From assembly GCA_023430425.1 (NCBI GenBank), contig JAEZAR010000362.1:1-10153 (forward strand): a DNA stretch of 10,153 nt, in the 5' to 3' direction. The position numbers and the translations under genes were made by a program. Positions 7,765 through 10,153 of the stretch are shown one piece after another. Positions within the stretch are counted from its first letter, which is position 1. The number at the start of each line of letters is the position of its first letter. The notes beneath the pieces are model-generated. The model was not told where the DNA came from. It did not search any database and saw only the letters and a list, made by a program, of their open reading frames with translations. This DNA is from Actinomycetes bacterium (lineage in GTDB: Bacteria; Actinomycetota; Actinomycetes; Actinomycetales; Cellulomonadaceae).

Positions 7765-7785
7765 TCGCCCCGCGAGATCAGGGAC

Positions 7786-7847
7786 GAACGCTGTTGACGC
7801 GCGCTAACGGGGTGTGCTCCAGTGTACGGCGTTAGCGAACACCGTTC
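7786..7847. promoter_or_regulatory. Probable TetR operator region, four copies of a 10-base motif
   Basis: Four related decamers occur in 62 bases. GAACGCTGTT (7786-7795) and TAACGGGGTG (7805-7814) are on the plus strand. TAACGCCGTA (7834-7825) and GAACGGTGTT (7847-7838) are on the minus strand. The inner pair gives the perfect inverted repeat CGCTAACG (7802-7809) / CGTTAGCG (7830-7837). The outer right copy lies in the small palindrome GAAC-ACC-GTTC (7837-7847). Position between a tetR gene and its divergent neighbour, over both candidate promoters, supports an operator function. Exact half-sites and stoichiometry are inferred. Confidence 0.7.
7794..7799 (+). promoter_or_regulatory. Candidate -35 box of the MMPL gene
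   Basis: TTGACG is close to the TTGACA consensus and overlaps the first operator-like decamer. The -10 is unclear: TCCAGT at 7818-7823 is the best at an 18-base spacing but lacks the key A in second position. Occupancy of the operator would block this site. Confidence 0.45.
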
Positions 7848-7849
7848 AC
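7821..7849 (-). promoter_or_regulatory. Candidate tetR promoter
   Basis: On the minus strand, GTGAAC (7849-7844) and TACACT (7826-7821, a good TANNNT) are 17 bases apart. Both boxes overlap operator-like decamers. The start would be near 7814, giving a leader of about 98 bases with the GC hairpin and the Shine-Dalgarno. Confidence 0.45.
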
Positions 7850-7891
7850 CACCGCTATCGATCGTCACAGCAGCCTACCCGGAGGCGTCAG

Positions 7892-10150
7892 ATGTTCATG
7901 CGACTCGGCCGACTCGTCCACCACCGTCGCCGCCTCGTCATCGCGGCGGCCCTGCTCTTCGCCGCCCTGGCCGCCGTGCTCGGCCCGGCCGTCCAGGACG
8001 AGGTCAGCTCCGGCGGGTTCGTGGACCCCGACGCCGAGTCCGCCCGCGCGGCCGCCGTCCTCGAGGAGGCGTTCGGCCCGCGGACGGACGACGTCGTCGC
8101 GGTCTGGCGCCACCCGACCCTGGACGCCGACGACCCCGCCTTCGGCGCCGCGCTCGCGACGGTGCTCGCCGACGTGCCGGCCGATGAGGTGGAGCGGATC
8201 GTCCACCCGTGGCTCCCCGGGCTCCCCGACGACGTCCGCGCCGGCCTCGTGGGCGCCGACGGCCGGAGCGCGATGGCGGCGATCGCGCTGGCGGGCGACG
8301 ACGACGACGCCCGCGCCGGGTCGTACGAGCGGGTGCGGGACACGCTCGTCGCCCCGGCGCCGTTCACCACGCACCTGGCGGGCTCCCAGCCCGTCCTGCT
8401 CGAGCTCCAGGAGCGTGCCGAGCGCGACATCGCCCGCGCGGAGATGCTGGCGATGCCGGTGCTCCTCGTGCTCCTCGTCGTCATCTTCGGCAGCCTGGCG
8501 GCGGCGGCCCTGCCGGTCGTCATCGGGGTCGTCGCGATCGTCGGCAGCATGCTCGTCCTGCGGGGCGTGACAGCCGTGACGGACGTCTCGCCGTTCGCGC
8601 TCAACGTCGCCACCATCCTCGGGCTCGGGCTCGCGATCGACTACTCGCTCTTCGTGGTCTCCCGGTTCCGGGAGGAGGTCGCCCGGGCCGGCGTGCACGG
8701 CGACGGCTCCCCGGACGTCGCCGTCGCCGTCCGCCGGACCGTCGCCACCGCCGGGCGCACGGTCGCCTTCTCCGGGCTCACCGTCGCCATCGCGTTCTGC
8801 GGGCTGCTGTTCTTCCCCCAGATGTTCATGCGCTCGATGGGCCTCGGCGGCATCGCGGTGGTCGTCGTCGACGTCGTGCTGGCCCTGACCCTGCTGCCCG
8901 CGCTGCTCGCGTGGCTCGGCCCCCGCGTCGACGCGGGCCGCCTCCCGGCGGGGCTGACCAGGCGTCTGCACCGCAGTCACGGCGACCCCGGCGAGGGCGG
9001 GTGGGCGCGCCTGGCCCGCGGCGTGCTGGCCCGCCCGGTCCCTGTCGTCGTCGGCGCGACGACGCTCCTCGCCCTGGTCGCCCTGCCCGCGACGCACCTC
9101 GTGGCCGGCGAGACGGACGTCCGCGACCTGCCCACCGGCTCGACCGCGCGCCAGGACGCCGAGGTCCTGGGCGACCTCTTCCCGGCCGCCGCCGCGACGA
9201 CCGTCGACGTCGTCGTGGTCGGCGAGGTGGAGCCCGGCGACCTCGCGGCGTACGTGGCGTCGCTGCGCGACCTGCCCGGCGCGGCAGCCGTCGAGGCGGC
9301 CGCCGCGACCGAGGGCGTCACCCACATCCGCGTGCGCACCGACGGCGGTACCGAGGACGCCCGGACCCGGACGCTCGTGGCCGACCTGCGCGACGACGAG
9401 CACGCGGGTGCCGGGACGGGGCTCGGGCCGGGCGTCGAGGTGCTGGTCGGCGGCGGCGCGACCGCCGGCATGGACGCCGTGGCCGCGATCACGCGCGTGC
9501 TCCCGTGGACCCTGCTGTTCGTGGCGGGTGTCACGATGCTGCTGCTGTTCCTCGCGCTGCGGTCGGTGGTGCTGCCGCTCAAGGCCGTGGTGATGAACGC
9601 GCTCTCCCTCGCCGCCACCGTCGGTCTCGTCACCTGGGGGTTCGTCGAGGGCCACCTGGCCGGCCCGCTCGGGTTCACCGGGGCCGGCCGGGTGGAGGCG
9701 GCCAACCTCGTGCTCATCGGCCTGATCGCCCTCGGCCTGGCCATGGACTACGAGCTGTTCCTGCTCAGCCGCGTCCGCGAGGAGCACCTGCGCGGGGCCG
9801 ACGACACGACGGCCATCGCCGTCGGTCTGCAGCGCTCGGGCCGGACCATCACCTCGGCGGCCCTGCTGCTGGTGGTGGTGCTGCTCGCGATGGTGACGAG
9901 CGGCGTGACGTTCCTCAAGACGATCGGCCTCGGCCTGGCCTTCGCGGTCGCGCTGGACGCCACCGTGGTCCGAGCGCTCCTCGTGCCCGCGACGATGCGG
10001 CTGCTCGGCCGGGCCAACTGGTGGCTGCCGGGGCCGCTGGCCCGGGTGCACGCGCGGCTGGGCTTCGAGGAGTCGGGTGCCGACGGGTCGCCGGACGGGC
10101 CGGAGGCGCTGCCCGACGCCGACCGGCGCGAGCTCGTCGGGGCGCGCTGA
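7892..10150 (+). CDS. MMPL/RND-family membrane transporter
   Basis: A 752-residue inner-membrane protein of the MmpL branch of RND transporters, which use the proton gradient to export lipids, drugs or other hydrophobic compounds. It has the internal duplication of the family. An N-terminal helix (~15-33) is followed by a soluble loop to ~185, then helices with GLGLAIDYSLFVVSRFREE (244-262). A second helix (~381-404) is followed by a soluble loop to ~535, then helices with IALGLAMDYELFLLSRVREE (612-631). Asp250-Tyr251 and Asp619-Tyr620 are the expected proton-relay pairs, so both halves look functional. The length is normal for short actinobacterial members, without the long C-terminal tail of MmpL3. 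The ATG at 7892 is chosen for GGAGG six bases upstream and the MRLGRLVHHRR start, although an upstream ATG at 7814 is open. It is likely repressed by the divergent TetR. The substrate is unknown. Confidence 0.95.
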   Translation: MFMRLGRLVHHRRRLVIAAALLFAALAAVLGPAVQDEVSSGGFVDPDAESARAAAVLEEAFGPRTDDVVAVWRHPTLDADDPAFGAALATVLADVPADEVERIVHPWLPGLPDDVRAGLVGADGRSAMAAIALAGDDDDARAGSYERVRDTLVAPAPFTTHLAGSQPVLLELQERAERDIARAEMLAMPVLLVLLVVIFGSLAAAALPVVIGVVAIVGSMLVLRGVTAVTDVSPFALNVATILGLGLAIDYSLFVVSRFREEVARAGVHGDGSPDVAVAVRRTVATAGRTVAFSGLTVAIAFCGLLFFPQMFMRSMGLGGIAVVVVDVVLALTLLPALLAWLGPRVDAGRLPAGLTRRLHRSHGDPGEGGWARLARGVLARPVPVVVGATTLLALVALPATHLVAGETDVRDLPTGSTARQDAEVLGDLFPAAAATTVDVVVVGEVEPGDLAAYVASLRDLPGAAAVEAAAATEGVTHIRVRTDGGTEDARTRTLVADLRDDEHAGAGTGLGPGVEVLVGGGATAGMDAVAAITRVLPWTLLFVAGVTMLLLFLALRSVVLPLKAVVMNALSLAATVGLVTWGFVEGHLAGPLGFTGAGRVEAANLVLIGLIALGLAMDYELFLLSRVREEHLRGADDTTAIAVGLQRSGRTITSAALLLVVVLLAMVTSGVTFLKTIGLGLAFAVALDATVVRALLVPATMRLLGRANWWLPGPLARVHARLGFEESGADGSPDGPEALPDADRRELVGAR

Positions 10151-10153
10151 GAC

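Noticed and set aside
8819..8832. A 14-base repeat (CAGATGTTCATGCG) also found at 7889-7902 at the transporter start
   Set aside because: Both copies encode Met-Phe-Met-Arg within the same gene, so shared codons explain it. No other copies or repeat structure were seen.
7865..10051. A 728-codon open frame antisense to the transporter
   Set aside because: It is rich in Asp, Arg, Gly and His with no domain pattern, while the plus strand encodes a clear MMPL protein.
1..10153. CRISPR array, tRNA or rRNA genes, insertion sequences, toxin-antitoxin or phage genes
   Set aside because: I saw no regularly spaced repeats, no tRNA-like cloverleaf, no transposase or integrase motifs and no terminal inverted repeats. 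Coding density and composition look uniform.

Overview
The window is very GC-rich, with strong G/C at third codon positions. It shows actinobacterial hallmarks: GTG starts, 4-base gene overlaps, long open antisense frames, an actinobacterial-type GlyA and FolD, an MmpL-type transporter, and a SpoIIE-type phosphatase with sensor domains. It most resembles a Micrococcales chromosome (Cellulomonas-like). That placement is an inference from protein style, not from a search. Nothing points to a plasmid, prophage or insertion element.

Left third (about 53-3000, minus strand): a one-carbon/folate operon, glyA-folD, followed by a small VOC/PhnB-like gene. The leader in front of glyA matches the ZTP (pfl) riboswitch closely. 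It has the GGGTCGCGACTGGCG start, a GGTGG/CCACC hairpin capped by GGAA, the CCGGGGAGCG segment and the CGCCTGGGC element, with a GGCG:CGCC pseudoknot. ZTP/ZMP rises when 10-formyl-THF is scarce. GlyA makes 5,10-methylene-THF and FolD turns it into 10-formyl-THF, so the circuit is homeostatic.

Centre (3106-6335, plus strand): a two-gene unit divergent from glyA. The first gene encodes a diverged acyl-CoA dehydrogenase-family protein, apparently leaderless with a GTG start. It overlaps by ATGA a 689-residue SpoIIE-type PP2C phosphatase with a degenerate receiver-like region, a PAS-like domain and a GAF domain. The acyl-CoA dehydrogenase has Ser where the usual C-terminal catalytic Glu lies. The coupling of the two genes is the least expected arrangement here.

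Right third (6362-10150): a GNAT acetyltransferase and a TetR regulator on the minus strand, divergent from an MMPL/RND transporter on the plus strand. The tetR-mmpL gap holds four copies of a ~10-base motif (KAACG..GT.), two in each orientation. They overlie the candidate promoter elements of both genes and suggest an autoregulated, TetR-controlled export module.

No gap longer than 300 bases lacks a gene. The largest are 2853-3105 (riboswitch and divergent promoters) and 7717-7891 (operator region). Bases 1-52, downstream of the VOC gene, show nothing I can assign.
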